DNA from: Dechloromonas sp.
Lineage (GTDB): Bacteria; Pseudomonadota; Gammaproteobacteria; Burkholderiales; Rhodocyclaceae
Length of the DNA stretch: 6,783 bases
Direction: 5' to 3'
Assembly (NCBI GenBank): GCA_013693915.1
Contig: CP059264.1
Coordinates: forward strand, 855,546-862,328
Below the pieces are notes generated by a model. It did not search any database. It was not told where the DNA came from and was given only the letters and a program-made list of their open reading frames with translations. The position numbers and the translations under genes are program-made. Positions 4,850 through 6,783 of the stretch are shown here, piece by piece (position 1 is the stretch's first letter; each line of letters starts with the position of its first letter).

Positions 4850-6783
4850 TCATTCGGCCAACTTGGCAAATAGATCATCCAGTTGCGGGTTGCCGGTGAT
4901 CAGCAACAACTGCTTGATCGTTGCCGTTCGGTTAATCTCGAGCCGTCCGTAATGCTCGCCACCGGCCGGGGATGCCTGCTTGCGGATCAACTGGATGCGC
5001 CCGAACAGCGCGCCGTGGTGTTCGGCGAATCGCGCGAGACCGATAGCCTTCTCGAAGTTGTCGCCCAAGGACGGATCGTGTGGTTCGAGAATATCCACTG
5101 TTACGCCAGCGCCGACTTTGCGCACGATCACCAGATCGGGGAACATCGGCCGGATGTCACCGCCCGTCTCGTAGGGAATTTCCAGCGACCACGGTTTCTT
5201 CGGAAGATTGCGCAGCCAGCCAACCACTTCCGGCTTCGCCAACTCTTCCTTCAATACGCCCGCTTCCCACGTGCCTAGCCCGGCACGGAATTGCCCGTCG
5301 CTCTCCACATAGAGATGGCGATCCCACTGCGGATCGGTAGGAAAACGCTTGAAGTCGATGGATTCCGGCAGATGCCACGGCACCTCGGCCGGCTTGGCCG
5401 TGGCCAGCCGCAACTTCTCGTAGTGGCTTCGCCGTTGTTCCTTGAGCTTGGCGATAGCCTTCTTGTGCGTATCGTAGAGCGTGTCGAAGGCCTTCTCGGC
5501 CGCCGATTCCATCGCCGACATGGCGACATGGTTGCGGGCGAGAACGATTACCTCGACCTTCACATTGAGCGCATCGCGGTCCGCATTCGTCTGCCAATAG
5601 GTCATATGCAGCCCGTGGCTCAACGCCCGGCCGGCTTCCTCGAACAATCGGTCGATGTCCACGTCCGAGGCATCGATGTGATAGTCGGCCTCCGGTTCGG
5701 CCACGCCCGTGCCGTTCTTCACCGCCAGGGTCTTCAGCCCGACGCGGGTAATGGCCTGCGCCGCCGCATCGTATTGGCCCGCTGACTTCATGGCCGCAAT
5801 CTGGGCGGCCATCCACTCGACGATCTGGCGCTTGGCACCGTCCCAGGCCTCGTCGTCGATCTCGTCCATCGTCAGATTGCGCGAAATCGCCATGAAGCGC
5901 CGCAAGTGGCTCTGCGCCCGAGCGGCATTGACGCGGTAGGTCATCAACTCGCCCAGCGCCGCGAAGACATCCTCCATCCCGGTACGGCGACCGAGCACCA
6001 CCAGATGGCGGCTGGAACCGGTCTCCGACGGCGGCACATCCTCGACGTTATGCAGCGACTCCACCACGCTGGTCACCGCCTGCGTGTCGAAGTAGGGCAG
6101 GAACAGATGCACATCGTTCAGCGCTGCGTCGCGTTCGATGCGCCGTGCCAGCGGCGTGCGCACCATCCGACCGAGCAGTTGCGCGATGTAGGTGTGATCC
6201 TCGGCGCGGCGGAACGACATCATCACTTCGGCCCGTGGACAATCCCAGCCGGTGGAGAGAGATGTCTTGAAGAACACCACGCCGATGTTCTTGTCGGCAT
6301 CGATGCGCGAGGCATCGACCTTGCGCACCTTGCGCCCGCCCACATCCATGTCGCCAGTGTCGTGCAGGGCGTGGGCCACCTCGCCTTCGTTGAGGCGGCG
6401 ACCGATGGCGCTCTCGATGACATTCAGGGCATCGGTCAAGCTGGTCCTGGTCACCGCATTCGCCGTGGCATTATCGACCTGCACCACCAGCACGGGCCAG
6501 ATCGGCTGCTCGGCCTCGATCTTGCAGTAGCTGGCCCAGGCCGTCGTCATCTGCGCCCAGCGACGCGCGGCTTCTTCGAGCAACGCCATCTCGGCAGTCG
6601 TGGCCGATTCGGGGTGATGGATCAGGATGCGATCTTTCAGCAGGCCGGACAGCCGTACCTCGTCGGGTGGAATGGCGACCTTGTGCACGGTGTGCGGCGC
6701 GTGCTCCAGCAAATCCATGAAACGCCTGGGCGTGGCCGACACTCCGATGACCAGCGGCATCTTGATCAAACCTACCTCGGGAA
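4850..6783 (-). CDS. Type III restriction (Res)-like DEAD/DEAH helicase with C-terminal nuclease-like segment, 5' end outside window
   Basis: The frame is open from the right edge to the TGA at 4852-4850. A TTG at 6769 could be read as a start, but the frame continues upstream (PEVGLIKMPLVIGVSATP) and the protein begins inside helicase domain 1, so it is N-terminally cut by the window; Walker A and DEAD/DEAH motifs must lie outside. Numbering from that TTG codon: motif III SAT (11-13), motif V-like TSLSTGWDCPRA (169-180), motif VI QLLGRMVRTP (197-206). A long helical region follows (about 270-460, including a charged stretch near 435-455). The C-terminus (about 525-600) has LEIPY, MFPDLVIV (Asp545) and VDILEPHD (558-565), laid out like a PD-(D/E)xK nuclease core but with E-P-H where E-x-K is expected. 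Family knowledge: ATP-driven DNA translocation coupled to cleavage. A partner methyltransferase, if any, is not in the window. Its GC is visibly lower than that of the left operon. Confidence 0.9.
   Translation of the reverse strand, partial: PEVGLIKMPLVIGVSATPRRFMDLLEHAPHTVHKVAIPPDEVRLSGLLKDRILIHHPESATTAEMALLEEAARRWAQMTTAWASYCKIEAEQPIWPVLVVQVDNATANAVTRTSLTDALNVIESAIGRRLNEGEVAHALHDTGDMDVGGRKVRKVDASRIDADKNIGVVFFKTSLSTGWDCPRAEVMMSFRRAEDHTYIAQLLGRMVRTPLARRIERDAALNDVHLFLPYFDTQAVTSVVESLHNVEDVPPSETGSSRHLVVLGRRTGMEDVFAALGELMTYRVNAARAQSHLRRFMAISRNLTMDEIDDEAWDGAKRQIVEWMAAQIAAMKSAGQYDAAAQAITRVGLKTLAVKNGTGVAEPEADYHIDASDVDIDRLFEEAGRALSHGLHMTYWQTNADRDALNVKVEVIVLARNHVAMSAMESAAEKAFDTLYDTHKKAIAKLKEQRRSHYEKLRLATAKPAEVPWHLPESIDFKRFPTDPQWDRHLYVESDGQFRAGLGTWEAGVLKEELAKPEVVGWLRNLPKKPWSLEIPYETGGDIRPMFPDLVIVRKVGAGVTVDILEPHDPSLGDNFEKAIGLARFAEHHGALFGRIQLIRKQASPAGGEHYGRLEINRTATIKQLLLITGNPQLDDLFAKLAE

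Noticed and set aside
4618..4899. A 93-aa plus-strand frame in the spacer with GGAG three bases before its ATG
   Set aside because: The spacing is too short, no motif is visible, codon use is not gene-like, and it runs into the 3' end of the helicase gene on the other strand.
6767..6769. TTG start codon of the helicase
   Set aside because: The frame stays open upstream to the edge, and the protein would begin directly before motif III, lacking the ATP-binding motifs.

Overview
The window is high-GC bacterial DNA. GC-ending codons dominate, Shine-Dalgarno sequences are strong and genes are tightly packed. A Pseudomonadota host, perhaps a betaproteobacterium, fits the style, but no marker gene fixes the taxonomy. 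All four supported genes lie on the minus strand, so they read from right to left.

Layout, right to left. (1) 4850-6783 is the 3' part of a large superfamily 2 helicase of the type III restriction (Res) type. Its N-terminus lies beyond the right edge, and its C-terminus carries a restriction-endonuclease-like segment. (2) 4375-4849 is a 475-base spacer with no convincing gene. It holds several palindromes, a long imperfect hairpin and a plausible sigma-70-type promoter facing the next genes. (3) 3541-4374 encodes a 277-aa Rossmann-like protein resembling the SLOG superfamily. (4) 2633-3466 encodes a 277-aa caspase-family (orthocaspase/metacaspase-like) protease with an intact His78/Cys134 dyad. 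(5) 1-2593 encodes at least 864 aa of a protein with two successive alpha/beta-hydrolase domains, the second of the LCAT/PGAP1-like lipase type. It runs off the left edge. No complete start-to-stop reading frame exists for it in the window, so it is easily missed. I translated it codon by codon from the ATG at 2593 to base 2 and found no stop.

How they may work together. The gaps between the three left-hand genes are 74 and 39 bases, each gene has its own Shine-Dalgarno sequence, and a promoter sits about 120 bases upstream of the first. This looks like one operon. A SLOG-like putative sensor or nucleotide handler, a caspase-like protease and a double hydrolase have the logic of a bacterial conflict or programmed-death system: signal recognition, proteolytic switch, then lipid- or ester-attacking effector. 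The neighbouring Res-type helicase fits a defence-island setting, although it looks like a separate transcription unit with visibly different base composition. The most specific new clue is a nine-residue motif, LP[K/R]DRAGKP. It occurs in the caspase between its catalytic-Cys region and its C-terminal region, and again in the SLOG-like partner. Such a shared motif could be a common processing or docking site, but this is inference from sequence only.
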